DNA of 64,000 nt from Tubiluchus corallicola (lineage: Eukaryota > Priapulida > Priapulimorpha > Priapulimorphida > Tubiluchidae), in assembly GCA_030141605.1 (NCBI GenBank), contig JAQGDQ010000651.1, positions 1-64,000 on the forward strand, written 5' to 3'. Numbering within the stretch: position 1 is the stretch's first letter; each line of letters opens with the position of its first letter. Below are positions 34,614 to 46,324 of the stretch, piece by piece. The translations under genes and the position numbers were made by a program. The notes below the pieces were generated by a model. That model was not told the origin of the DNA and made no database searches. It saw only the letters and a list, made by a program, of their open reading frames with translations.

Positions 34614-35489
34614 GATATATATATAAGATTCGAGGCTACAGCCCGGACGAGGGCACCATTTGCGGCGATCTATATATCAAACGAAAGGTCTAGTACTCTT
34701 ATATTAATATTCTTGACTAGCAAAGGCCCCGCAAAAGATTTTGCGTAAAAACCCACGTGTAATCAATAATACGCGAATATCCTACCTAGTCCTCATGTAT
34801 AACGCAAAGCCCGTAACATCATGCCTACTGTTTGTTTAACTAACGCAAAGCCTGTAGCTTTTACTGAATTAAAGCTATAAGATTATAGACAGAATACAAT
34901 GGATGACGTCACAACAATGGCTTTGCGTCAGCAGTTTTCTAAGCGAAAATTGCCGAAAATAGAACTGGTAATTAACTCGCCAGTTCTCCTCTCGGTGGAC
35001 GTGTCCCAACATATAGCCCACATCATCGTGTAGCCCTGTTTTTTCTCTTTCTGATGAGCCGTATATCTCCTTCCGAGAGTCCCACCAGGCGCCACTAGAA
35101 CGTTTTTTCCGCATGCTGTTTGATCAGAATTTCGAAAAAATTGCGAGTTGGGTCCGGGAAAACGCCCGTTGCGGGGCGCCGTGGTCCTCTCGCGAATTCT
35201 AAATAGGCCTATGACACCCAACGCTGAACGGGCTATCCACTCACATCCAGCACCACCTTCGGGCCATTCCCGTTCTCTACATCTCAGCCGTATAACTTTT
35301 GCAAAAAACGGCCGAAAAATGGCCATTTTTGGAGGTTTTTCGCCGCCCGTTCCTTGCGGTGGGCCCGATTCAAAAAATAAACCATCAATGAGACGACACT
35401 AGATCGAGACCTTTCGTTTGATATATAGATCGCCGCAAATGGTGCCGTCGTCCGGGCTGTAGCCTCGAATCTTATATATATATATATAT
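34614..35489. mobile_element. Nonautonomous TIR element (about 876 bp, inverted repeats about 70 bp plus TA tracts)
   Basis: The left end (34622-34691, starting TAAGATTCGAGGCTACAGCC and finishing CAAACGAAAGGTCT) is repeated inverted at 35407-35476 with one mismatch seen. Both ends run outward into TATATATA, so the target is probably TA-rich. The interior has no transposase. It includes a GC-richer block at about 34890-35400 that is also found at 54050-54585, showing that this is a mobile family and not a one-off palindrome. The superfamily cannot be assigned. Confidence 0.8.
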
Positions 35490-35575
35490 TAAGATACCAA
35501 GAATATTAATATAAGAGTATATAGATATGGGCTTAATATATAAGATTCGAGACTACAGCCCGTATTCGTATCGAG
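35490..35575. repeat. Fragments of the TIR element beside its right end
   Basis: Positions 35498-35524 (CAAGAATATTAATATAAGAG) match, inverted, the sequence just inside the left terminal repeat (about 34694-34719). Positions 35537-35568 repeat the outer terminal sequence (ATATAAGATTCGAGACTACA) in direct orientation. A second, truncated copy or an aborted rearrangement lies here. Confidence 0.6.
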
Positions 35576-35825
35576 AAATTGACACCACGTCGTCAGCATG
35601 AATAAAACAGTTCGTTTGTAAAACCGCCAATATCAATCGGATCGGATACCAAGGTTTCAAATACTGAGGGTTTATCATTAGTCTGTAACGAAAAAATAGA
35701 AGGACTCGTTTAACCTTTACTGAACATGGTATTTTCTCACCTAATCCGTTTGAAAGTTTAATAGAGTATTCTGTTTTAGAGTACATACTTTTAATTATTT
35801 AAAAAACATGCACTTATGTCACACA
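35576..35825. other. No recognised feature
   Basis: Short spacer. A 77-codon minus ORF (35553-35786) begins inside the terminal-repeat fragment and is not recognised. Confidence 0.35.
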
Positions 35826-36177
35826 TCAAAAGTTTATGGTACAAGCCCGTTTGTCATAAGGTATCAAAAGTTTTACGCAAGTCCACGATGCAACAGTATT
35901 CATCTGGTACCTTCCATTCATTTGGACAGTATGAATTGGAGTACAACAAATTGAGCAATTTATAGTAACAGAGTACCTTAAAGCGACTGGACGCTTTGAG
36001 CATTTCTTCAACGATTCTCTCTGAAGCAGGCTGCTTTACTATAGTAATGTGACGCCAGACAAAAATCTGACTTTTCGTTATTCTAAAATCTAGTTCGAAA
36101 AGTACTGCAGTGTTACAGCAGACAAAATATCCTATGATTTTGATTTTATTTACAACGTTAATTTGTTTGCTAGTCAT
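35826..36177 (-). mobile_element. Possible LINE reverse-transcriptase scrap
   Basis: The minus strand reads KLLNLLYSNSYCPNEWK and then YCCIVDLRKTFDTL. The first resembles the helix before RT motif 1, and the second resembles motif A (VDL-KAFDT) of LINEs. The distance between them is far too short, implying an internal deletion. Frames change several times. Confidence 0.4.
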
Positions 36178-36595
36178 TCCTAAAATGTTCCTAAAATGTT
36201 CGACTCAGACTGCTGGCAGTATGCATCACAGTTATTCCGAAGGTTGTGATTTTTTATAGTTTCACTGTTTAAATCTTTTACCAAGCTCCTAAAGGCTTTA
36301 GAATTTTTAGTTTCGACTTCACTTAATTGATTTAACAATCGTGTTTTATATTGGCGATTAGATCTTTGCTCATTTTTTTCATTTTTCTTCTTTAAATGAT
36401 TGTTCTCTATGTTATGTTATTACTGTTATAGGGAAGAACTACATGTAAATATTTAGCGTTTTAAGGGTTTAGCGTTTTAGTGTTTTGAATTCACTATTGC
36501 ACCATTTTTTCTTAAGGCAATGTTTTTGGACATTTGATAAGACTATTTGATAAGGACACTTGATTTAGGATTTCTCCTAAAGGTTTTCCGTTTGT
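36178..36595. other. No recognised feature
   Basis: AT-rich, with short repeated words around 36450-36490 (TTTAGCGTTTTA twice). No coding potential is recognised. Confidence 0.4.
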
Positions 36596-36960
36596 TTAGG
36601 TGGTGGGATTTAGAGATTTTTGCTTTAGTTGTAGCACCCTGCAAATAACTCTGAGCGTCCTAGTTGCACGAATGCTAATTTCGTCGCAGTGCTCACTCCA
36701 ACGAATATTGTTGCTGATGGTAATGCCCAGGTATGGATGTGAAGAAACATAGGATTTATGTCGCCCACGATGTAAGGAAAGCAACTTGGGTTTTTCTTTT
36801 GAGAAATAGGTAAGATTTTGCATTTATCAATGTTAAAGTTCCTAAGCCGATTTTCCCCCACGTTTGTAACTACGAGAAATCTTGTTGTAGAATGTGGTGG
36901 TATATAGTTGTTATATGTGATACGAATAAAATTAAAGCCCTTTCTGTTAACCACACTATA
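36596..36960 (-). mobile_element. LINE reverse-transcriptase fragment (motif D to thumb)
   Basis: Two overlapping minus-strand frames give FNIDKCKILPIS, then KKPKLLSLH-like sequence, and in the other frame YLGITISNNIRWSEHCDEIS followed by ATRTL. This order (FN-DKC, YLG-I----W--H---I---A-R-L) is the conserved end of RT in BovB/CR1/Jockey-like elements. A single frameshift near 36800 divides it. About 360 bp remain. Confidence 0.8.
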
Positions 36961-39343
36961 CGATCAAGAGAAAACTACAGTACACATGACTCCAACAACA
37001 TCTGGTGCTGTGACTTGTGTTCAAGGCTACAAAACCTCCAGGGAACACTTAGTTTACTAAACAGCAGGAGCCGGAGCTGTCAACGTAAAAATAGCATTCA
37101 CTTTGACACAGAACTCAAGTATTCTAGTATCACCGTTCAGCAGTATAATGTTTTCCAAGGCACTGTAATTGCCTTGGACCACCAAGACAAGCAAAAAAAC
37201 TTCCTAGCACACAGCAGGACAGTAAACAAACTTTTCACCTTTGCGATCATTTTCCAAGACGCAATAAAGGACTAATCAGCAACCAAGACCAACCAAGTTC
37301 AGAAGCAGAATACCATTGAACATACACCACACAGGTGTTTTAACTGCCAGAGAAGAGAATGACCACCAAATGTTTTATTAAATGGCAAGTTAATATTTGC
37401 AGTTAAACTGATTATGCAAACGTTCTGAGGTGTTCCAATAGGGACTACGTATAGAACAACACGTTTGACATGATGCGGCATTAGGTATGCCCTGATGTGT
37501 GAGATATAACTTTTCATTTGAAGGTCTAACGGTCTATAATAAAGGTCTCCTGGTAATAAGCAGAGGCCTACATATTTGGTATCAGGTATACCATGTTGAG
37601 TTGTATATGGCTATTCATTTCATGGTACCATTAATTTGGCAGCCAGAAGCATTTTTTGCTGAACCTTACGTTTTCGGGGTAAGTTATTTCTCAGCAATTT
37701 TCTCATGTTCTGATGGTCTTTTTCAAGAATATTAAGTGTGGCCCTTTATCACTCTTGAGCATTTTGAGATGCTGGGCTAAAAGTGTTACGTTGAAAGAAG
37801 CTTGTGCTGTGACACACCAAAACTGTTGTGATAAGTCAAAAATTAGACTATAACACGTACATAGTGTATTGCATAAATAAATATTAGTTTTGCAGTAACT
37901 TAATACATTTTGTCGTGTTAATCTGATGCGTGCTGCTTCATAAAGTTGTAACTGATTTAGTTTAGCTACAGTTAGAAATTTGGAAATTCTCCCACAGTTA
38001 GCAATAAAACTGTAATAGTTACTACGTGCTTTTACTGTAATAATAATTACTAATACTAGCTTTTGTAACTTAGCTAAGCAACCGACTCATACCAAGGTGC
38101 AGATGTGTGTAGCTGTACACAACATAGCGAGCAAAAGTTGCTTCACAGAAGTGTGGGTGAATAATTTAATAAAACTTGTATTCATTATGATGGTGTTTGC
38201 ATGAGCTGAAAGAAAAGGCAACTGGCCTCCGCATTTTCGCATTTACTTTTCGTCGGGGAGATGATGCCTTACTTTTTCAGTGCTGGTTATGCAGACTGGG
38301 TATGGGCTGCATTATGCCAGAGCTATGGAATATCTTTCTCGTGATGTGTTTCACATTTGAGAAAGGCAGCCATGTTAGAAGGCATACAACTGAAATTAAA
38401 ATGACATTTGGAATGACATATTTTGAGACAACGTTTATCGGGATCGTCACAGATGATCAAAAGTGATTGGTGTCACGCTAAAACCAGAAAAAAAACATGG
38501 GAACCGAGTCATCATACTTTTATGAAGAAGAACATTTCAGCTATGAGACAATGACATATATACTCCAGGGCACATATGAGAAAGAAGAAAATGCCAAAAT
38601 AATCCTAGCTATAGACATGCAAGAATAATGCAAAAAATTAGTAATTTGTATCAATCTTCTACAGCCAGTGAAACATCCTCTGAATCGTTATATTTAATAT
38701 TGTTAATAGGAAGCTTGTACCACTATGGGTTGTAGTCAGTTCATCAACAACAGATATCGCACTACAAGAAAATTTTAAAAACAGATGGTCACAAGGTTCT
38801 ATAAGACAATCTCTCGAATAAAGAGTCCATACAATGGCGTTGATGAGGAACATGGGCGCCGCCAGAGTTTAAAAAATTGACGCACAAGCAGCTGGGGGAT
38901 CTGGGGAACACATTTTCTTGTATTCAAGCACATTTTGGTGGCCTCAAATGATATCCAAATTTTGGTACATAGACACCCTCAAACGTGAAAATTTCTGCTT
39001 CAATAAATATGTTTTACCTATATTTACCTTGTTGTTTTCATTGTATTCTATTGCAGTAGTCACATATCTTAAAAGCAAGTTCGTAATGCACTGCAATGCC
39101 GATGACACATTACTTAAGCTTAAGTTATTTAGTGTCAAGATTATCAGCAAAATGTGAATAGTCAAACATAAAACTCATTTCAGACTGTTAAGTTTACAGC
39201 CCATCCACTGTTCACACAAAATTTAATATGTTTGCGTGCATGCTAATTTTTCCCGGCCGGCCACACATGCATTCTACTGCATTTTAGACCATTTTAGACC
39301 AAGGGCAGGCCCCTTGGGCCTACCCCTTAAATGCAGAACTGCA
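36961..39343. other. Long intergenic region with unrecognised ORFs
   Basis: The largest open frames are 36892-37275 (plus, 127 codons) and 38197-38466 (plus, 89 codons). Neither shows a domain, signal peptide or membrane pattern that I recognise, and neither has a neighbour that would explain it. The sequence at 39240-39335 holds small inverted words (GGGCAGGCCCC / GGGCCTACCCC). Confidence 0.4.
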
Positions 39344-39446
39344 GTCGATTCTTTATCGATTTCCCCTGTCTAGACAGTTTTTAGCTAAGTGCAGTTACAG
39401 TTAGCTAAAAACTGTCTAGACAACGGAAATCGATAAGAGAATCGAC
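39344..39446. repeat. Long hairpin (about 45-bp arms, 12-base loop)
   Basis: The left arm runs from GTCGATTCTTTATCGATTTC through TGTCTAGACAGTTTTTAGCTAA (39344-39388). The right arm 39401-39446 is its reverse complement with only a few mismatches near TCCCC/CGGAA and CTTT/AGAG. The loop is GTGCAGTTACAG. The 22 bases nearest the loop pair perfectly. It is either a small palindromic MITE remnant or a structured RNA locus. Confidence 0.85.
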
Positions 39447-41384
39447 ACTATTTTATATTTTTATCTAAATTTTATAGTAAATTTTATATTATATATGTAA
39501 GCTATATGTATGTATATGTATGTGACATTATCACTTTTTATTTTGCTGTAGAATCATGTTAATGATACTTGGGCATTTCCAGTAATAATGCATTTTGGTC
39601 TAATCAGCCTAACGGAATGGATCAGGCCACTAACTTCATTTGTGCATGCTGTCGGTAGGCCTACCCAAATGTAGTAATATGTCTGAATCTAAAGTAGCTG
39701 TATGGTACAGTAAGAGGAGTAGAACAGATGTTGCTAGACCAACCAGATGCAAGTCTAAATATGATCACATGACCTTGTTCTTTACAAAACCCTGAATTTT
39801 GCTATGAACAATGGAAACAGTTAGGGAAACTGTGATGAGTGCGCATTTCAGCGTACACAACTGAAAAGAATTGACGGTGGCCTGATATTTCTTGATGGCA
39901 CAAAATGTGAGGTTCTGAAAGATCATACATACATTAAAACCATTAAGGCCAGTGACGTGTCTCCTACAGTAAAACCAGCCACTTGTGCAATTTTAAAGAC
40001 TACCAAATACTCTTGTTTTGGGCAAAAGCCTGAAAGTCTTTTAAATGGTTTATGACTGCCATATATACGATAGTGAAAAATTAGTTTGCATCATGGTTCT
40101 CTGTAGGCGAAGACTCTCCGTAATAATAAACAAACAAAAGCTGTAATTTATTAAAGTGATGCCAAAATTAAGCCAAAATGAGGAATTAAACTGTTCAAAA
40201 GCCGCAATATAGTTACACGAGTACTGATATAATGTATATAAAGAGATGTTTACCTATTATTACCTATTACCTATGGTTACCTATTAATTTATAAAAGTGA
40301 TTCAAAATTAAATTTAGTGAATTAAGAAAGTAATAGCGCGTGAACCACTGAGAAAAATCAACTGATTAAATTGATTTTTGTGTCATTTGAACCTATCTTG
40401 CGTGGAGTGTATAAAAATTTAATCATTTTTTATTTGTTTTAATGTCTTTTAAGTTAAAAATATTAGCCTTGCTATATTTGGTGTTTTCATTTTCATCATC
40501 ATGAAAGTTTTGGTTTGTTATAGTACATACTTCTCTAATCTAAAATGTCTCGTTCAATATCTCAAATTGCTCAAGCGTGACAGAAGGTCATCCTTGATAT
40601 TCTTAAGGCGGACCACGAGAAGACCACGAAAAAACTTACTCCGTAAATGCAAGGCTCACCTCACCGACTGCCAGACTATATCAATATTTGCTCTGTACTT
40701 CTGTCGTTCTTGGAGTATTGGGCACAGCATGAAGTAGTACCCCCAATATTCGTATTTGATGAATTAGTTTAACAATCGCACAGTCATTATCAGCTAGGAA
40801 CAACGATCTTCTATTTTCTTTTTCAAGCTACGTACATGAGTTTTTTTACCTTGATTTCTTCTACAGACGTTTTAATGCATGCCTGCCACCCTGTATTTGT
40901 GCGTTGCAGTAACAGCTGCCAATTTTCTTGTGCATTCGCTTCATTTCCTTGTAATATCGCTGCAAATTTCGTGTTATTAGATTATGAATAGTTGCATAGT
41001 ACTGAATTAGATTAAGGCAATCTGATTAGTTTTCAAATTGCTCTTTGGGCAACATAAGGGACTATCAACCATTCTATGTTCGCTATTAATTACATTGGCA
41101 AAAGTCTCGAGACTTTACGAACATTGATTCAGAAGCTGAAGTCATGGAGTGACTTAAAATCCGATATGTAGAATAACTATAATTAAAGTTCCTACAACAT
41201 TTTGTGTTTATTTGTTAAAGTTATATAATTGCTGTTGCCGTCGTTGTAAAACTGTAGTATTTACTAACTGTTTGTGTTTTTTCTTTCTTTTTGCCGATAT
41301 TCCGCACTCGTGGACAAAGTGTTTAGGGACTATTTCGCCATGATTGTTTTTGTTGCTCATGTAACATAGTTACAAAAATTATGT
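39447..41384. other. Intergenic DNA, no recognised gene
   Basis: AT-rich. Around 40250-40285 the words 'acctatt(a/att)' are tandemly repeated. A 78-codon plus ORF at 40501-40737, basic in the middle, is unrecognised. No transposon ends are visible. Confidence 0.4.
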
Positions 41385-41815
41385 CAGGCCCCCATTTGAA
41401 TACTTCGCTTCTGTATGGTCGCCATATCAGTTAAAATACATCGATATTATTAAGAAGGTTCAGACATATTTCACTCTCCTCGTTGTCAATTAAGTGATTG
41501 CTCCCTTACCTTAACAGACTCACTGTGCTAAGTAATGAGCCACTTGAAATACGGCGTACTGTATATGATCTAAAGATGGTTAATAAAATTTGTCCAAACT
41601 TGGTAGATTTACCCTTTCGATTATTTTTTCTAATTTGCACTTAGGACAGCAAGGGCATAACTTCAAGTTATTTACTAAGTATTCTGGCATAAATACTCAT
41701 GCGTCGATAAACTTGTCAATATTTGGAATAATTTGGGAAAAAGAATAGTTAATGCATCTAACTTCAGATTATTTCTTTTCATACTATAAAAACTACAATT
41801 TCTACCAAACTGTAA
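41385..41815 (+). mobile_element. LINE C-terminal fragment (thumb to 3' end of ORF)
   Basis: Plus-strand translation gives RPPFEYFASVWSPYQLKYID, with KKVQ soon after, matching the 'RP-LEYAS-VWSP----I--IE-VQ' segment after LINE RT. About 300 bp later, in another frame, RVDKLVNIWNNLGKRIVNAS follows with NFRLF, matching the terminal 'N-WN-LP--VV-A-S---F' block. Several stops and frame changes lie between. The RT core is missing. Confidence 0.8.
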
Positions 41816-43260
41816 TTTTCGCCGTTTCATGTAGTTTTTTTGTCATGTTTATTATTTTAAAGTCAAATTACTCAATTATTATTATTATTTTTAGACAAAC
41901 TATTCAACACCTTTGATGTGTAATAAGATTTTAGTAAGATTTAACGAATGTAACTGCCGTAACCTGCTGGCTGTATGTCCGTATTCCGATTAAGTAAAAT
42001 TTTGAAATGATTTACGTATTTAAGTGGGAGATAGTGTAAATAATTAAAATGAAAACAATATTATGCATTTTGCATTAATTTCAAATGCGAGTTCAACATT
42101 TTCGCCATACTGGTTTATCATTAGTTTGCTTATTTCTAGTGTTGTCTTTTAAAGTTTGAAAGAAGTTGTTTTGAAGCATTAAATTAGAGAAAAACTTTTA
42201 AAAGTCATGAATTGTGTAGGTACTTGTAACGCTGTGATCAACTTACTGAAAATTTCAGAAAGGTCGCTAAGACCATTAGCGATTCCAGTTATAGAATTCC
42301 TCTTTCTTCCTCCGCTTGTAATGGTTGTACAGTGATTGCGCCATCGATCGTGCGAGCTTTCTAATCATATCTTTATCTAATCAGACGCTTAAAGTAAGTT
42401 AAAATCTGAATTTCCCAAATACGAGCCTTAACTTTAGTACGCAGCTAACATATATTAGTTTTCTTTAAAGAAGACTAATAAAAAAGCAGAAGCCTATTTT
42501 ATTTTTATCGCGACATGTTTTACGGCAACGATTTTAGCGTTGAAACAGCTGATACTAAGTAATTAAAGGACCAAGCTATAAGCGCCGGTTTCTGTAGCAC
42601 TGGCAGTCAAAAAACATGATTATGACTTTGACGACAACGACAACGATGATAACTGTGGAAGTTGTAACTGTATATTTTAGGTGCTGCCATCTATTGACTA
42701 ATCACTTTACATTTACTAGCCAAATTCACCCCTAGTATAATTGTTCGGTCCAGTGAATATGCATACTCACTGGATCTCCCCCTATTTTACTGTAATGGTA
42801 TTTGTGAAGCCAAGCTTGCATAATTACCTCTACCTATATATACTGGCTGGATTCTACTTCTAGTCACTTTCTGTCACACTCTCTGTGCAGTGCAGCAGTC
42901 GTGATCCTCATTTACTCATGTGTATTTAGTCTAATAAACGTTTTCAGTTTTGTGCAGATATGTAGTACAGTGCTTTATTCTTTCTCTGCAAAGTGTTCAA
43001 CTACAACCTCATACATGACTTTCACAATAACGAAGAAAACAGGAAACCTAGATGTATTGTTTTGAAATGAAGCTCAACTATCCCAAGTTTGTCATGGAAT
43101 TACCGCAACATTTATAATATTGCACCGAAACTCCCCCGGTGAAGAACAGGGATAGTACAGAATTCTCAGCCTGTAAATAGAGGTCTTGCATGTACATATA
43201 CGTATATATTGTGCAAATAAAGAATTATCATCATTATCATCTATAGCGACTGTTTTATAT
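41816..43260. other. Intergenic DNA with possible retroelement tails
   Basis: No gene is seen. At 42740-43010 a block with a TATATATA box, a cytosine-rich stretch and AATAAACG resembles a solo LTR, but no matching pair of ends or TSD was found. At 43120-43245 a block ending AATAAAGAATTATCATCATT looks like a LINE 3' tail. Both are tentative. Confidence 0.35.
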
Positions 43261-43355
43261 CTGGTACTCAGCGCTACTATGTAATGGCTTCGCACAGACG
43301 AGATTACCACAATGTAGAGAAAGGTTGAAAATAAATGGCATTTCGCCTCCGTAAC
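43261..43355 (-). repeat. Dispersed SINE-like repeat, inverted copy
   Basis: The reverse complement starts GTTACGGAGGCGAAATGCC, continues with a CATTTATTTTCAACC-like block, and ends GCGCTGAGTACCAG. It is collinear with 25823-25931. Being about 17 kb away and inverted shows dispersal. Confidence 0.65.
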
Positions 43356-45369
43356 GCTGCTGGAACTTTCTTAGTTCGCTTATATTTTCTTCAATATGGT
43401 CTCAGAGAGACCAGTCTTGCTTTATTTTTATTCCTATTCACACTGCCTTGAATTGTTATGTAACATCTAGATGTTTCACCATTAGTTTAAGCACCATCGA
43501 ATTAGGTACCTGGGATGGGCCCGACCGTCAGATCTTCGTTTGCACTTCCACAAAAACCGGCTTCATTCATATCCTAATTTTACCCGTGCGTGTTTTACAT
43601 GTGTTCTACCTAATTTTGCTGCTGAACGGTCGAACAGGAAAGCCACTATTTGGGCTAACCTGCAATGTTTAAGTAGAAGGAAGTTTTTTGATGAAACGTT
43701 CACAATATCCTTTTGGACTGTGGTGAGCAAAAAGTTATAATCGCTCGGAACTTCACGGGTTGGGCGCGATCTGACGTTTGTAAGCGGACAGTGCTTCCTG
43801 GAAGAACTATGGCGGTTTATTGCAACGGATCTGTAATATTCAGCACTGGTGAGTTTGTTCATTTCGTTTCTAGCAACTTATCAAGCGTTCGATAATAAGC
43901 TGATTGGGTGTAGAGGGGTTAGAACGCTTAAAGCCTGGGATTTCTACCTGTGTGGTACACAAACTGTAAATTCGTTCAGCTAGTCACGTGACCCCTCACG
44001 ACGCAGGTAGACGATAGTCATCGAATGCTAGCATACGCAGTGGCCCAGAAGTTAGGCTATTAGGTATCGCTTAAACTCAGTCAGTAATACAGTATTATTG
44101 TCAGTACTTAAAACATGCCCGCATGATTGTAGCAAATTTTGACTTTAGTATTCGAGTTTTTTGTGTGATGTTATGCTCTGAATACTTTTGGTAGTAAAAA
44201 CTGAAAGGTCTGTCCCGTTTGTTTATGAGGTAATTGTTAATAGAATTAAATGTTTCATTTATTTAACAATTATTGTTTAAACATTCACACTGCGTTGAGC
44301 TGCATTGAATTCTTGATCACATCACGAGCTATAACATTCTGTTCAGTAGCTCCCGCTCTCGTAGACTACTTAGGCCCTGGCCACTGTCTGAGGTTGGAGG
44401 AGTTTTAAAGACTGATTCGGCTCGGCCCTGGTTGGTAACCAAATGTAACCAGTGCACTCAGCGACCTACCAACGACTAGTTAAGTCTGTCCTTAGTCTAG
44501 TACGTAACAACTGCCCTCCTCTACAGAAAACGGTTCGTCCTCGAACCAAAATCAAGCACACTGGAGAAGAGAAAATGTTTTTACTGAAACCAAAAAAAAT
44601 TACAAATGTGACAAACTGTTAAAACATTGAAGGAAGGAAAGATTGCATAACGCTTACTAATTTGAAATAAAGCAAAGACTATTAGGTGAAAAAAAAATCA
44701 AAAACTATAGACAAAGACTAAATTGTATGAGGGCATAGATGCTAAACGCTTATCGACTTTTTTTCACAAGAATTTGAATTTATTGAAGAATTTGTTTGTC
44801 CACTCCTACTTGTGTGAAATTATTGAAATGTCTTTGTACACAAGAAAGTAAATTCATATTTGCATGAAAGTAAATTCATATTTGCATGGAATTTTACATT
44901 TTCTCACTCGTTATCTCCATTTTGTAGTCTGTAAACAACGTAAAAATTTGTCATGCGAAACAAGTCAATAACGAAAGTAAAGCAGTATTCAAGTGGCCAT
45001 TTTGTTTGCTTAGTCTGCCGTTTTGAGCGACTATTATCGTATTTTGAATTGCGACTGATTGACAACTTTTATCGAAGATCTTTTGTAGGTACTAAACAGG
45101 ATGGAAGTCACGGAACAATCTAAGTTAACGGCTGAAAGCGGATTTGTAATGCGTAGTTTCAGTTGTGTCCGATTCAGTGGCGGCTCTTGTATAGGTACTG
45201 TGGTACTGAAGCACCCCCTGTTTTCGCTCTTTATTTTGATAATATTCAATATACAAATAAGTCTTCTTTCTGTAGTTCTTTTTTTATATTTGTCCGGAAC
45301 CGGAGCACGTGAGGGAAGTACAATTTGCTTCACAGCCCAACCAACGTGATGTTTGGCGTTTGTGTGCAT
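43356..45369. other. Intergenic DNA with unrecognised ORFs
   Basis: Overlapping frames at 43448-43895 on both strands and a 118-codon minus ORF at 45034-45390 show no identifiable domains. Around 44843-44888 a 22-bp phrase (AAGTAAATTCATATTTGCAT) is directly repeated. A less AT-rich stretch at 44330-44560 looks promoter-like only in composition. Confidence 0.4.
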
Positions 45370-45377
45370 ACGGCCAC

Positions 45378-45754
45378 TAGGGGTGAGCATCGAACGTTCG
45401 AACTCGATTCGAATCCAAAACTATAGATTCGAATAATTCAGCACTTCAATCACACATGTTCTTTATTACTAAAACGATTGAAACATCATGCAATTAGCAT
45501 AATTTAGCTCTGATTTCTGCACACAATGTTAAACAAATTACTAGTCGTTTTATTGCAGAACAAAATCTAGTGAGATGCATGATCTTTGTAAGACTAATTT
45601 TTGCTGGTGGTTCGAAAACTTGTTCGAAAATCTTTCGATCTGAATTCGAATTCGGTTCGAATTCGAAACACTGAAGTTCGGTTCGATTCGAATTCGAAAG
45701 TCACAAATTCGGTTCGATTCGAATTCGCTTTCTGGTAGAGAATGCTCACCCCTA
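45378..45754. mobile_element. hAT-like MITE (377 bp) with 8-bp target-site duplication
   Basis: The ends are perfect inverted repeats, TAGGGGTGAGCAT on the left and ATGCTCACCCCTA on the right. They are flanked by ACGGCCAC (45370-45377) and GCGGCCAC (45755-45762), an 8-bp duplication with one mismatch. An 8-bp TSD and a (C/T)AGGGGTG-type terminus are typical of the hAT superfamily. The interior lacks transposase but is crowded with TTCGAA/GAATTC words between 45600 and 45730. Confidence 0.88.
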
Positions 45755-45762
45755 GCGGCCAC

Positions 45763-46248
45763 ACATGTCTGAGATAATGTGCGCTAGCGTCTGCTGTTAG
45801 GTGGAAAAGTACTGTCTCTATCACAGTAACAATTGCCTTTGGTAACGATAAAACAAACACTTTAAATGGACGCCAAAAAACAAACACTAGAAACATACGT
45901 AACGTAAAATAAAACTGTAAAGTAAAATTTCTGAAAACTAGGCAGCACAAGCTTTTACAACTGAGGTTCGATGCACGTTTACAAGAGAGCAACAGAGTAA
46001 GATGTAAATATTTTTATTATAATTATGTAATTTTACTGTGCTAATTAAGTTTGCATCCTTTTATCTGCACTTTTAATTTATTTGCACATATTTGTGCCTT
46101 TATATTGCACTAACCATGTGCCATGTATTCTGTACTTTTAGCTGTAATTTTACTTTTTATGTATTGTCAATTTACGCTGTTTTAATGGACGTATAAGTCT
46201 CTTGACTTCTGTTCATAGCTGTATTATAAATAATAATTAAACGAACAG
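45763..46248. other. Probable LINE 3' UTR leading into (ATT)n
   Basis: Between 46000 and 46248 the sequence is T-rich and ends in AAATAATAATTAAACGAACAG followed by (ATT)n, a usual form for LINE 3' ends that carry microsatellite tails. No coding remnant was recognised upstream, so the call is tentative. Confidence 0.35.

Positions 46249-46323
<75 letters not shown>
46249..46323. repeat. (ATT)n microsatellite, about 25 units
   Basis: An uninterrupted ATT run. A minus-strand frame through it would code for poly-isoleucine and is an artefact. Confidence 0.97.

Positions 46324-46324
<1 letters not shown>

Noticed and set aside
38860-38880. hAT-type terminus (GGGCGCCGCCAGAG)
   Set aside because: Only one end is visible, and no inverted partner or TSD was found nearby.
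42740-43010. Solo LTR
   Set aside because: TATA-like and AATAAA-like signals are present, but I found no second LTR, matched TG..CA ends or target-site duplication.
44545-44565. tRNA T-arm-like GGTTCGTCCTCGAACC
   Set aside because: There is no D arm, anticodon arm or acceptor stem at the right distances, so it is a chance small hairpin.
45550-45992. Minus-strand ORFs rich in Arg/Glu/Phe/Ser
   Set aside because: They arise from the TTCGAA words of the hAT-like MITE and cross its end into unrelated sequence.
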